Positions 50,053 through 59,241 of a DNA stretch of 64,000 nt are shown piece after piece. The notes below the pieces were generated by a model. It ran no database searches and was not told the DNA's origin. It saw only the letters and a list, made by a program, of their open reading frames with translations. The DNA is from Polynucleobacter necessarius (GTDB lineage: Bacteria > Pseudomonadota > Gammaproteobacteria > Burkholderiales > Burkholderiaceae). The stretch is taken from positions 885,823 to 949,822 of the forward strand of contig NZ_LT606948.1 of the NCBI RefSeq assembly GCF_900095185.1, in the 5' to 3' direction. The first letter of the stretch is position 1. Each line of letters opens with the position of its first letter. The translations under genes were made by a program, and so were the position numbers.

Positions 50053-51828
50053 ATGGACTTGAATACTTCTATTTTTAGCCTTTTGGGCCGCCTGTGGCGT
50101 CACATTACTCTTAGGCGTCGTAAGCAGTTCGTTTTGTTGCTACTTTTAATGTTACTTGCTTCGTTTGCGGAGATCCTCAGCATAGGTACAATTTTACCAT
50201 TTCTTGGAGTTTTAACAGCACCCGAGCGTATTTTTGAGGCTCCCTCAGCCCAATTCATGATTCAGTATTTAGGATTATTCGAGCCTAAGCAGTTGCTATT
50301 ACCACTTACTATTGCTTTTATTTTGTCGGTTTTAATGGCAGGAACCATGCGGTTAATGTTGCTTTGGGCGAGCACTAGATTATCTTTTGCTACAGGCGCA
50401 GATCTTAGTATTGATATCTATAGAAGAACACTTTATCAACCATACTCTATCCATTGCGCACGAAACAGTAGTGAGGTCATTAATGGCATTTCAGGCAAGG
50501 CCAATGGAGTTATTTACAGTGTTGTTTTTCCGGCTTTGACTTTAATTAGCTCTAGCGTCATGCTTATTGCGATTTTGATTACCTTATTAATGTTAGAGCC
50601 CGTTATCGCGCTTATTGCTTTTGGTGGCTTTGGATTTATTTATCTAGCTATCGTCCGCCTTACCCGCAAACAATTGATGCTTGATAGTGAGTGTATTGCT
50701 CGTGAATCGACTCAAGTGATCAAAGCACTTCAAGAGGGGTTAGGCGGTATACGTGATGTCCTCATAGATGGCAGTCAAGAGATTTATAGCGAAATTTATC
50801 GCCGAGCTGATGCCCTGCTTCGTAGGGCACAAGGTAATAGTTTATTCATTGGCTTTAGCCCACGTTACGGAATGGAAGCTTTAGGTATGGTGCTTATATC
50901 CACACTTGCTTATATGCTAGCTCAGCAGGTTGATGGTATTGCAAAAACTATTCCCCTCTTGGGCGCCCTTGCGCTTGGTGCGCAAAGATTGTTGCCGGTC
51001 TTGCAGCAAGCTTACGGGTCTTGGGCTCAAATGAGTAGTGGAAAAGCTTCATTGGTAGATACTCTCGAGTTACTAGATCAGCCGATGCCTTTAAATGCCT
51101 ATGATAACAATACAAAATTACCATTTAATCAATGCATGGCTCTCAAGCAGATTGAGTTTCGCTATGGTTCTTATGAGCCCAATGTTCTCAATAAAATTGA
51201 TCTCATAATCCCCAAAGGAAGTCGAGTCGGGTTTATTGGGACCACGGGAAGTGGAAAGAGTACTTTGTTGGACATTTTAATGGGTTTACTTCAACCGACC
51301 AATGGCTTAATAGAAATAGATGGAGCGCCGATTACGTTTAGCAATGCTCGGGCTTGGCAGGCTCACATTGCTCATGTCCCGCAAACAATTTTTTTGATTG
51401 ATAGCACCATTGAGGAAAATATTGCTTTCGGCATTCCAAAAAATCTCATTGATCATTCTCAAGTTAGAGCCTCTGCTCAACGTGCTCAAATTGCCGATAC
51501 TATTGAAAATTGGCCAAATCAATACTCAACTGTTGTTGGAGAGCGGGGTATACGCCTGTCTGGTGGTCAGCGACAGCGAATAGGAATCGCTCGGGCACTC
51601 TATAAGAAAGCGGACGTTATCATTTTTGATGAGGCTACCAGTGCCTTAGATGGAGAAACGGAGAGGGCTGTGATGCATTCTATTGAAAACCTCAGTCATG
51701 AGACAACCATATTGATTATTGCTCATCGCCTTACAACTTTAAAAGACTGCACCCAAATTGTAGAGTTGATTGATGGCAATATTAAAAGTATTGGAAAATT
51801 TCAAGATTTCGTGAATCGATCGACATAG
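50053..51828 (+). CDS. ABC transporter (PglK/MsbA-like lipid-linked oligosaccharide flippase)
   Basis: A 591-residue half-transporter: six hydrophobic helices in residues 25-330 and an ATPase domain. Walker A is GTTGSGKST (396-404), the signature LSGGQRQRIG starts near 502, Walker B is VIIFDEATSAL (about 522-532) and the H-loop is IIAHRLTTL. The N-terminal LASFAEILSIGTILPFLGVL matches PglK-type flippases that move undecaprenyl-linked glycans to the periplasm, rather than MsbA. It leads the Leg operon, 3 bp before legB, and probably replaces the dead Wzx. Confidence 0.85.
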   Translation: MDLNTSIFSLLGRLWRHITLRRRKQFVLLLLLMLLASFAEILSIGTILPFLGVLTAPERIFEAPSAQFMIQYLGLFEPKQLLLPLTIAFILSVLMAGTMRLMLLWASTRLSFATGADLSIDIYRRTLYQPYSIHCARNSSEVINGISGKANGVIYSVVFPALTLISSSVMLIAILITLLMLEPVIALIAFGGFGFIYLAIVRLTRKQLMLDSECIARESTQVIKALQEGLGGIRDVLIDGSQEIYSEIYRRADALLRRAQGNSLFIGFSPRYGMEALGMVLISTLAYMLAQQVDGIAKTIPLLGALALGAQRLLPVLQQAYGSWAQMSSGKASLVDTLELLDQPMPLNAYDNNTKLPFNQCMALKQIEFRYGSYEPNVLNKIDLIIPKGSRVGFIGTTGSGKSTLLDILMGLLQPTNGLIEIDGAPITFSNARAWQAHIAHVPQTIFLIDSTIEENIAFGIPKNLIDHSQVRASAQRAQIADTIENWPNQYSTVVGERGIRLSGGQRQRIGIARALYKKADVIIFDEATSALDGETERAVMHSIENLSHETTILIIAHRLTTLKDCTQIVELIDGNIKSIGKFQDFVNRST

Positions 51829-51831
51829 CTT

Positions 51832-52848
51832 ATGCCTTTAAAAAAAAATAACACAACTATTCTTATCACTGGCGCTGATGGTTTTATAGGCTCTCATCTT
51901 GTTGAGGCTTTAGTGCGTTTAGGTTTTCAGGTACGCGCGTTTGTAATGTACAACTCTTTCAATTCTTGGGGCTGGTTGGATCATTGCGCTACTGATCTTA
52001 AAGGTCAGTTTGAGGTTTTTGCTGGAGATATTCGCGATCCACATGGAGTGAAAAAGGCCATGACTGGGTGCGATGCTGTATTGCATTTAGCAGCGTTGAT
52101 TGCAATTCCATATTCTTATCATTCGCCAGATACATATGTGGATACAAATATTAAGGGCACACTTAATGTTCTACAGGCAGCTCGAGAATTAGGCATTAAG
52201 AGGATTATTCATACCTCAACAAGCGAGGTATATGGTACGGCGTGTTTTGTGCCGATCACGGAAGATCATCCTTTGCAAGGGCAGTCACCATACTCTGCAA
52301 CAAAGATTGCTGCAGATCAGATGGCTTATTCATTTTATAGTTCGTTTGATATGCCAGTTGTAATTGTGAGGCCCTTCAATACTTATGGGCCACGACAGTC
52401 TGCTCGTGCCGTTATTCCCACTATCATTACCCAGATCGCAAGTGGTATGCGTCGAATTAAATTAGGTGCAGTTTCACCCACTCGCGATTTCAATTATGTT
52501 TTAGATACCGTGGCTGGTTTTATTGCTGTGCTAACCTCTGATGGTGGTTTAGGGGAAGTTGTGAATTTAGGTAGTAATTTTGAAATTTCAATCGGCGAAA
52601 CCGTTCAGCTGATTTCTGATGTTATGAATATTGAGATCGACATTATTGCCGATGAAGTACGCTTACGGCCAGAAAATTCTGAGGTAGAGCGCCTATGGGC
52701 TGACAACTCTAAAGCAAAACGACTGTTTGGATGGCATCCGAGATACGGGGGGGGGTCAGGCTTTAAGCAAGGATTGGTCGAAACTGTTGAGTGGTTTACC
52801 GAGCCTGAAAATTTGCATCGGTATAAGTCTGATATTTATAATGTTTAG
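51832..52848 (+). CDS. legB: LegB-type GDP-N-acetylglucosamine 4,6-dehydratase
   Basis: First committed step of legionaminic acid synthesis, producing a 4-keto-6-deoxy GDP-sugar. The 338-residue SDR has TGADGFIGSH at 13-22, the YNSFNSWGWLD segment at 40-50 that is characteristic of LegB, TSTSEVYG near 128-135 and PYSATK (153-158) with the Tyr-Lys pair. FNTYGPRQSARAVIPTII is present. Intact. Its TAG is directly followed by the legC ATG. GDP rather than UDP substrate is known for Campylobacter LegB and inferred here from the PtmE-like gene. Confidence 0.85.
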   Translation: MPLKKNNTTILITGADGFIGSHLVEALVRLGFQVRAFVMYNSFNSWGWLDHCATDLKGQFEVFAGDIRDPHGVKKAMTGCDAVLHLAALIAIPYSYHSPDTYVDTNIKGTLNVLQAARELGIKRIIHTSTSEVYGTACFVPITEDHPLQGQSPYSATKIAADQMAYSFYSSFDMPVVIVRPFNTYGPRQSARAVIPTIITQIASGMRRIKLGAVSPTRDFNYVLDTVAGFIAVLTSDGGLGEVVNLGSNFEISIGETVQLISDVMNIEIDIIADEVRLRPENSEVERLWADNSKAKRLFGWHPRYGGGSGFKQGLVETVEWFTEPENLHRYKSDIYNV

Positions 52849-54033
52849 ATGTACAAGAGTATCCAAGATATTCTCCCTAACCAGGTGGTCGAGGCTATTC
52901 GGTCTGTGGCTGGGGATGAAGTTGCTGCGCTTCATGAACCTAGTTTTGATGGAAATGAATGGCTCTATCTTAAACAGTGTCTTGACTCCACATTTGTCTC
53001 GTCAGTCGGCAAGTTTGTTGATCGCTTTGAGAAAGATTTATCAAAATTTACCGGTGCAAAACATGTGGTGGCTGTAGTTAACGGTACTTCTGCTTTACAT
53101 ATCGCTTTAAAGTTGGCGGGTGTAAAAGCTGGTGACGAAGTACTGATACCAGCACTTACTTTCATTGCCACTGCTAACGCTGTTACTTACTGTAATGCAA
53201 TCCCACATTTTGTAGATAGTGAAATTGGCACATTAGGTGTGGATGCAATTAAATTACGTAATTATCTAATTGACTATACCGATCAACGATCAGGTCTATG
53301 TATTAATCGTTATACCGGAAGAGTGATCCGCGCTCTTGTACCTATGCATACATTTGGCCATCCGGTAGATATTGATGGCTTACTCAGAGTGGCAAGTGAT
53401 TTTAATATTGCCATGATTGAGGATGCTGCTGAATCGCTAGGTAGTTACTACCATGGAAAACATACCGGTACATTTGGAATTTTGGGGACGCTGAGCTTCA
53501 ATGGCAACAAAACTATTACTACAGGTGGAGGTGGTGCAATATTGACTAATGACGCTGATCTTGCGTGCCGTGCTAAACATCTAACAACTACCGCTAAATT
53601 GGCGCATTTATGGGAATTTTCTCATGATGAGGTTGGTTATAACTACCGAATGCCAAATTTGAATGCTGCCTTAGGTTGTGCTCAGTTGGAGAGGTTGCCT
53701 TTTAAACTTGCAGCTAAAAGAGCGTTGTATGAGCGTTATCAAAATGCTTTTGCAAAAGTAGCGGGCATTAAATTAATGGCTGAACCCTCTAAATGCCATA
53801 GTAATTATTGGCTTCAAACATTATTGCTTGACTCTGAAAATTCAAACATGCGTGATTCCATATTGAAGGCAACAAATGATGCAGGCTTTATGACACGACC
53901 TGCTTGGACTTTGATGCATGAGCTTGCCCCTTACAAAGAATGTCCTCGCATGGATTTGTCTATGGCACAGACTTTAGCAAAGTGCTTAATTAATATTCCA
54001 AGTAGCGCAGGTTTGGTTGTGGATCAATTATGA
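52849..54033 (+). CDS. legC: LegC-family PLP-dependent aminotransferase
   Basis: Aminates the 4-keto sugar made by LegB. The 394-residue DegT/DnrJ/EryC1-type protein opens with LPNQVVEAIRSVAGD and PSFDGNEWLYLKQCLDSTFV (LegC subfamily), has NGTSALHIALKLAGVK (about 78-93), MIEDAAESLGS, and the PLP Lys221 in SFNGNKTITTGGGGA. RMPNLNAALGCAQLERL is conserved. It starts at the base after the legB stop and ends by overlapping the next gene by four bases. Confidence 0.88.
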   Translation: MYKSIQDILPNQVVEAIRSVAGDEVAALHEPSFDGNEWLYLKQCLDSTFVSSVGKFVDRFEKDLSKFTGAKHVVAVVNGTSALHIALKLAGVKAGDEVLIPALTFIATANAVTYCNAIPHFVDSEIGTLGVDAIKLRNYLIDYTDQRSGLCINRYTGRVIRALVPMHTFGHPVDIDGLLRVASDFNIAMIEDAAESLGSYYHGKHTGTFGILGTLSFNGNKTITTGGGGAILTNDADLACRAKHLTTTAKLAHLWEFSHDEVGYNYRMPNLNAALGCAQLERLPFKLAAKRALYERYQNAFAKVAGIKLMAEPSKCHSNYWLQTLLLDSENSNMRDSILKATNDAGFMTRPAWTLMHELAPYKECPRMDLSMAQTLAKCLINIPSSAGLVVDQL

Positions 54034-54650
54034 CTAAACCAAGTTTGATTTTGATAGGTGCTGGGGGTCATTCCGATTCATGTATTGATGTGGTTGAAGA
54101 GCACAATATCTTTCAGATTGCTGGTCTGATTGGATTGCCACATGAGCGGTATGAACAGCGCTTGGGTTATACTGTTGTTGGTACAGATAAGGATTTGCCA
54201 TCTCTTGCAAAAATATATGACTATGCAGTGATTGCCACAGGTCAGATTCAGAATTCATCTTGCCGCATACGCCTTTTTCAGCAGGTTACGCAACTCGGCT
54301 TTAAGTTACCCACCATAATTGCACCTAGTGCTTATGTGTCACGCCACGCCACCATTGCATTGGGTACGATAATCATGCATAGAGCTGTAGTGAATGCTGG
54401 TGTAAGCATTGGAGCTAATTGCATTATTAATAGTTGCGCTCTGCTTGAGCATGACGTAAGTGTTGAAGACCATTGCCATATTTCGACCGGTGCAATTTTA
54501 AACGGGGGGGTGGCAATTGGGTCTGGAAGTTTTGTAGGAAGTGCTAGCGTTATTAAGCAAGGGGTTAAAATAGGCAAGAATTGTCTTATAGGCATGGGCT
54601 TATCAGTTCGACATGACCTCATTAGCCAAGCAAAATTTTTAGGCGACTAG
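54030..54650 (+). CDS. legH: NeuD/LegH-type sugar O/N-acyltransferase
   Basis: Acetylates the 4-amino group of the intermediate. The 206-residue protein has an N-terminal PglD-like Rossmann segment (LILIGAGGHSDSCIDVVEE, about 5-24) and a left-handed beta-helix of hexapeptide repeats (VSRHATIALGTIIMHRAVVN, GASIGANCIINSC-like, GSGSFVGSASVIKQGVKIGK). His in LEHDVSVEDHCHIS is the likely catalytic base. Translationally coupled to legC (ATGA). Assignment as LegH is by operon position; NeuD-like function on a nonulosonate is the alternative. Confidence 0.82.
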   Translation: MTKPSLILIGAGGHSDSCIDVVEEHNIFQIAGLIGLPHERYEQRLGYTVVGTDKDLPSLAKIYDYAVIATGQIQNSSCRIRLFQQVTQLGFKLPTIIAPSAYVSRHATIALGTIIMHRAVVNAGVSIGANCIINSCALLEHDVSVEDHCHISTGAILNGGVAIGSGSFVGSASVIKQGVKIGKNCLIGMGLSVRHDLISQAKFLGD

Positions 54651-54654
54651 CATC

Positions 54655-55662
54655 ATGATTCACAAAACTCTTATTATTGCTGAAGCAGGTGTTAATCATA
54701 ATGGCGACATTAATTTGGCAAAGCAACTGATCGATGAGGCTGCATTTGCAGGTGCTGATGTAGTGAAATTTCAAACCTTTAGCGCTAGTCGTCAAGTTAC
54801 TCAAACAGCTAAAAAAGCTGATTACCAAATTCAAACGACTGGTGATACAGAGTCTCAATATGAAATGCTAAGGAGGTTGGAATTGTCATCAGCAATGCAT
54901 CTTAATCTTATTGAACACTGTCAAAAACGTAACATTGGATTCTTATCGACGGGATTTGATATTGAAAGCGTGGATTTACTTTTAAGCTTTGGGCTTGAGC
55001 TTTTTAAGATTCCATCTGGTGAGATTACTAACTTGCCGTATCTGCGTCATATCGGTCAATTAGGTAAGAAGGTTATCCTATCAACTGGTATGTCGACCTT
55101 AGGCGATATTGAGTCGGCTATTGATGTGCTTGAGCATGCTGGTACTCATCGAAAAAATTTCACTTTATTACATTGCACTACTGAGTATCCAACACCTATG
55201 TGCGAGGTGAACTTGCGAGCTATGCAAAGTATGCAAGCAGCATTTAATGCTAATGTAGGATATTCTGATCATTCGGAGGGTATAGAAGTTTCGATTGCCG
55301 CTGTTGCTTTGGGCGCCTCTGTGATTGAGAAGCACTTTACTGTAGATCGCAATCTACAGGGGCCAGATCATAAAGCTAGCCTTGAGCCGTGCCAGTTAAA
55401 GGCTATGGTTGATGCTATTCGAAATATAGAGATAGCTTTGGGTGATGGGGTAAAGCGTCTAACTACAAGTGAAATTAAAAATAAGTCAATGGCGCGCAAA
55501 TCTTTGGTTGCTAGATGTGCAATTAAAGCTGGGGAGGAATTTAGCGTTAAGAATACAACCACTAAGAGGCCTGGCACTGGTATCTCACCCATGAGATGGA
55601 GTGAGGTAATGGGTGAGATTGCGCGACGAAATTTCATGGTTGATGAAATGATAGAATTATGA
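54655..55662 (+). CDS. legI: N-acetylneuraminate/legionaminate synthase (NeuB/LegI)
   Basis: Condenses a 6-carbon N-acyl sugar with phosphoenolpyruvate to give the nine-carbon nonulosonate. The 335-residue protein has the TIM-barrel start IIAEAGVNHNGDINLAKQL, FQTFSASRQVT, GFLSTGFDIESVDLL, LFKIPSGEITNLPYL, LLHCTTEYPTP and SDHSEGIEVSIAAVALGA, and a C-terminal SAF antifreeze-like domain (SLVARCAIKAGEEFS, RPGTGISPMRW). Length normal. Legionaminic rather than sialic acid is inferred from LegB and LegC. Confidence 0.92.
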   Translation: MIHKTLIIAEAGVNHNGDINLAKQLIDEAAFAGADVVKFQTFSASRQVTQTAKKADYQIQTTGDTESQYEMLRRLELSSAMHLNLIEHCQKRNIGFLSTGFDIESVDLLLSFGLELFKIPSGEITNLPYLRHIGQLGKKVILSTGMSTLGDIESAIDVLEHAGTHRKNFTLLHCTTEYPTPMCEVNLRAMQSMQAAFNANVGYSDHSEGIEVSIAAVALGASVIEKHFTVDRNLQGPDHKASLEPCQLKAMVDAIRNIEIALGDGVKRLTTSEIKNKSMARKSLVARCAIKAGEEFSVKNTTTKRPGTGISPMRWSEVMGEIARRNFMVDEMIEL

Positions 55663-56840
55663 AAAAGATTTGCGTCATTACAGGTACTCGTGCTGAATAT
55701 GGTTTGCTACGTTGGGTAATGCAGGGTATCAAAGATGAGCCTACTCTAGCGCTACAGGTTATCGTTACTGGCATGCATCTTTCTCCTGAGTTTGGTCTGA
55801 CTTACAAAGTCATTGAGCAAGACGGTTTTAAAATTGACCGCAAAATTGAAATGCTAACTAGTTCTGATACCCCTGTTGGGGTCGCCAAATCTATGGGTCT
55901 TGGCATGATTAGTTTTGCAGATGCATTGCATGAGATGAAGCCGGATTTGATTGCGGTGCTTGGCGATCGTTTTGAAATATTTTCTGCAGTTTCAGCAGCA
56001 TTGATAGCGTGCATACCAGTAGCACACCTGCATGGAGGTGAGACTACGGAGGGTGCTTTTGATGAGTCGCTGAGACATTCAATCACTAAGATGTCGCATT
56101 TGCATTTTGTGGCAGCGGAAGCATATCGTTGGCGAGTAACTCAATTAGGCGAATCACCAGATAGAGTATTTTTAGTTGGTGGATTAGGTGTTGATAACAT
56201 TAAGCGAATGAGGCTGCTGGATAGATCTGCCTTGGAGGACTCGCTTGAATTTAAATTGGGCATTAAGAATTTATTGATTACTTTTCACTCTACAACGTTA
56301 GAAACAGCTTCGGCTGAAAAGCAAATGCAAAGTTTGCTTGATGCTCTTGATGTGATTAAAGATGTCCACCTGATTTTCACTATGCCCAATGCAGATGTTG
56401 ATGGTCGTGTGCTAATTGATATGATTCAAGGATTTGTTGATAGACGACCTAATGCCCGTGCATATAAGTCATTGGGGCAATTAAGGTACCTTTCCTGTAT
56501 TGCTCATGTGGACGGTGTAGTTGGAAACTCATCTAGCGGTCTGACAGAGGTACCAAGTTTTCAGAAGGGCACCATTAATATCGGTGATAGGCAACGTGGT
56601 CGCCTGCAAGCCGCTAGCGTTATTAATTGTGAGTCGACGAAAGATAGCATAATTAGCGCATTAACACGACTCTACTCTAATGAGTTTCAAGCAAATTTGC
56701 TCAATGCAATCAATCCATATGGCGAGGGTGGAGCAAGCACTAAGATCGTAGAAGTGCTTAAAAATTTCCCCATTAATAGTTCTACTAAAAAGACTTTTTA
56801 TGACTTACCGATTGTTTATAGCGATAAAGGTGTTGCATGA
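55659..56840 (+). CDS. legG: Hydrolysing sugar-nucleotide 2-epimerase (NeuC/LegG)
   Basis: Releases the free 2-epimerised sugar from its nucleotide carrier for LegI. The 393-residue protein has VITGTRAEYGLLRWVMQGI (about 6-24), VTGMHLSPEFG, VLGDRFEIFSAVSAALIA, HLHGGETTEGAFDESLRHSI and GNSSSGLTEVPSF, as in NeuC/LegG. Overlaps legI by four bases and the next gene by four bases. In the Leg route it acts on the GDP-linked 2,4-diacetamido-trideoxyhexose; sequence alone cannot prove the nucleotide. Confidence 0.9.
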   Translation: MKKICVITGTRAEYGLLRWVMQGIKDEPTLALQVIVTGMHLSPEFGLTYKVIEQDGFKIDRKIEMLTSSDTPVGVAKSMGLGMISFADALHEMKPDLIAVLGDRFEIFSAVSAALIACIPVAHLHGGETTEGAFDESLRHSITKMSHLHFVAAEAYRWRVTQLGESPDRVFLVGGLGVDNIKRMRLLDRSALEDSLEFKLGIKNLLITFHSTTLETASAEKQMQSLLDALDVIKDVHLIFTMPNADVDGRVLIDMIQGFVDRRPNARAYKSLGQLRYLSCIAHVDGVVGNSSSGLTEVPSFQKGTINIGDRQRGRLQAASVINCESTKDSIISALTRLYSNEFQANLLNAINPYGEGGASTKIVEVLKNFPINSSTKKTFYDLPIVYSDKGVA

Positions 56841-57889
56841 ACTCTTCTAATCAACTTTGGCGTAGCGCAATATTATTAAGTAATGCGACTATCGCAGAAG
56901 CTATCCGCAATCTAAATGAAGTATCTATAAAAATTGTTTTGGTTGTTAACGAGACTGGCGTTTTAGAGGGCACCATATCTGATGGAGATATTCGTCGAGG
57001 CTTGCTCAAGGGGCTTGATTTAGAAAGTTCTATTTCAACAATCGTACATAGAAATGCATTTGTGGTACCTCCAGAATTTGAGCGCGAGCTAGTCATGCAA
57101 TTAATGGTTGCAAATAAGATTCAGCAAATTCCTGTGGTTGATAGTAACCATCGAATCGTAGATTTGCATATATGGGATGAGATTACTCTACCAACTGCTC
57201 GGCCTAACTTAATGGTAATTATGGCTGGGGGTATGGGCACAAGGCTTCGCCCGCATACTAATAACTGCCCAAAACCTCTATTAGAGGTTGCCGGTAAACC
57301 AATGCTAGAGCACATTATGGATCGTGCTAAGTTGGAGGGATTTAACCATTTCATACTTACAATTCATTATCTAGGTGAGATGATTGAGGATTATTTTGGA
57401 AATGGTGAGCATTTAGGTGTTCGAATTGACTATCTACGTGAGAACTCTCCATTAGGTACTGCTGGTGCATTGAGCTTACTTAAGCCGATACCAGACAGCC
57501 CATTTGTCGTTGCTAATGGTGATGTTATAACGGATATACGCTATGGAGGGTTACTTGACTTTCATGTTCGGCATGGTGCCGCTGCCACTATGGCTGTCCG
57601 AACATATGAGTGGCAACATCCCTTTGGGGTAGTTAACACAGATGGTGTTGAAATTATTGGGTTTGAAGAAAAGCCCGTAGCTCGAAGTCATATTAATGCA
57701 GGAGTTTACGTTCTTGACCCAATTACTCTAAATACCTTAACTGAAAATGTACGTTGCGATATGCCTACGTTATTTGAACGTTTGCAAGTGAATGCTCAAC
57801 GTATAGTCGCATATCCAATGCATGAGCCATGGCTAGATGTTGGTAGACCAGATGATTTAAAGCAGGCCAATATAAATAATCAAATTTAA
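56837..57889 (+). CDS. ptmE: CBS-domain nucleotidyltransferase (PtmE-like glucosamine-1-phosphate guanylyltransferase)
   Basis: A 350-residue fusion: an N-terminal pair of CBS domains (about 1-120, with VVNETGVLEGTISDGDIRRG and IPVVDSNHRIVDL) and a nucleotidyltransferase domain starting MAGGMGTRLRPHTNNCPKPL (129-148), with VANGDVITDIRYGGLLDFH and GFEEKPVARSHINAGVYV. This architecture matches Campylobacter PtmE, which makes GDP-glucosamine for the Leg pathway. Coupled to legG (ATGA). GDP specificity is inferred. Confidence 0.82.
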   Translation: MNSSNQLWRSAILLSNATIAEAIRNLNEVSIKIVLVVNETGVLEGTISDGDIRRGLLKGLDLESSISTIVHRNAFVVPPEFERELVMQLMVANKIQQIPVVDSNHRIVDLHIWDEITLPTARPNLMVIMAGGMGTRLRPHTNNCPKPLLEVAGKPMLEHIMDRAKLEGFNHFILTIHYLGEMIEDYFGNGEHLGVRIDYLRENSPLGTAGALSLLKPIPDSPFVVANGDVITDIRYGGLLDFHVRHGAAATMAVRTYEWQHPFGVVNTDGVEIIGFEEKPVARSHINAGVYVLDPITLNTLTENVRCDMPTLFERLQVNAQRIVAYPMHEPWLDVGRPDDLKQANINNQI

Positions 57890-57908
57890 TTAAAAAGATA
57901 GATTTCAG

Positions 57909-59228
57909 ATGGGAAAAATTAAATACCCAAAAGCTGTTGATTTGAAGAGTTTTGCTAAAGATGCTGAAAATCCAGCGGCTTTATACGGATTGCCTTCGAC
58001 TGTTGCCTATTGCAAGACGTGTGTAATATCTAATCAGCGACCAAACTCTGCGGTTGAATATCAACATACTAAAGATAGTAAAAAAGTAACTATAAATTTT
58101 GATGAAAACGGTATTTGCGATGCCTGCAATTTTACGGAGCGTAAGCGTCATGTTATAGACTGGGACGAGCGCGAGAAGCAGTTGCGTGAACTTTGTGATA
58201 AACATCGAAAGCATGATGGATCGTACGATTGCATCGTACCTGGATCAGGCGGTAAAGATAGTTTTTATGCTTCACATATTTTAAAAACAAAATATGGTAT
58301 GCACCCGCTTACTGTAACCTGGGCCCCACATGTATATACACAGTGGGGCTGGAAAAATTTTCAATCTTGGATTCAAGCTGGACATGATAATTTCTTAATG
58401 ACTCCAAATGGACGCATACATCGTTTATTAACTAGGCTTTCAACGGAGTTACTTTTTCACCCATTTCAGGCTTTTATGTTTGGTCAAAAGGCTTTGGCTC
58501 CTAAAATGGCGCTGTTGTTCAACATACCCTTAGTTTTTTATGGTGAGAATGAGGCTGAATATGGAAACCCAATTGGTGATACTGAAACTGCAAAGCGTGA
58601 TTGGTCTTATTTCACCTCTGATGATCAATCAAAAATTCATCTAGGCGGTGTATCAATAGCTGACTTGAAGTCACATTTTGGTGTAGATCAAAATGATCTT
58701 CAGCCCTATTTGCCTGCTGATCCCAATCAAATATTAGAAAAAAACGTTGAGGTCCATTATCTTGGATACTATTTAAAATGGCATCCGCAGTCTTGTTATT
58801 ACTACGCAGTTGAGTATGGGGGCTTTCAAGCATCTCCTGAGCGAACGCCAGGCACTTATTCAAAATATAATAGTATCGATGATCGAATTGATGATTTACA
58901 TTATTTGACCACTGGTATTAAGTTCGGTCTTGGGCGTGCTAGTTACGATGCGGCACAAGAAATTCGTTCTGGTGATATCACCAGAGAAGAAGGGGTCGCG
59001 TTGGTAAAGCGTTTTGATCATGAGTACCCAGAACGCTTTATTGATGAAATGTTTTCTTATTTGAGTCTAAGTGAGAATGAATTTCCTCAGGCAAGTAAGA
59101 TGTTCGAAAATCCCACAATGAACAAAGAGTACTTCCGCTTGCTCACTGATCAGTTCAGATCTCCTCATCTCTGGTATGTCGAGGATGGTGTTTGGAAATT
59201 ACGCCATCCCTTGCTGGATAAGGCTTAG
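57909..59228 (+). CDS. ptmG: N-acetyl sugar amidotransferase (PtmG/WbpG-like)
   Basis: A 439-residue PP-loop ATPase-type protein. The ATP-binding SGGKDS is at 113-118; a Cys cluster precedes it (YCKTCVIS at 34-41 and CDACNF at 70-75), likely zinc-binding. Further family motifs are VTWAPHVYTQWGWKNFQSWI and FYGENEAEYGNP, typical of the family that converts N-acetyl to acetamidino groups on bacterial sugars using ammonia. The next two genes, HisF- and HisH-like, should deliver that ammonia. In Campylobacter, PtmG acts on legionaminic acid. Substrate here is inferred from context. Confidence 0.85.
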   Translation: MGKIKYPKAVDLKSFAKDAENPAALYGLPSTVAYCKTCVISNQRPNSAVEYQHTKDSKKVTINFDENGICDACNFTERKRHVIDWDEREKQLRELCDKHRKHDGSYDCIVPGSGGKDSFYASHILKTKYGMHPLTVTWAPHVYTQWGWKNFQSWIQAGHDNFLMTPNGRIHRLLTRLSTELLFHPFQAFMFGQKALAPKMALLFNIPLVFYGENEAEYGNPIGDTETAKRDWSYFTSDDQSKIHLGGVSIADLKSHFGVDQNDLQPYLPADPNQILEKNVEVHYLGYYLKWHPQSCYYYAVEYGGFQASPERTPGTYSKYNSIDDRIDDLHYLTTGIKFGLGRASYDAAQEIRSGDITREEGVALVKRFDHEYPERFIDEMFSYLSLSENEFPQASKMFENPTMNKEYFRLLTDQFRSPHLWYVEDGVWKLRHPLLDKA

Positions 59229-59241
59229 GGAATAGGTGTGC

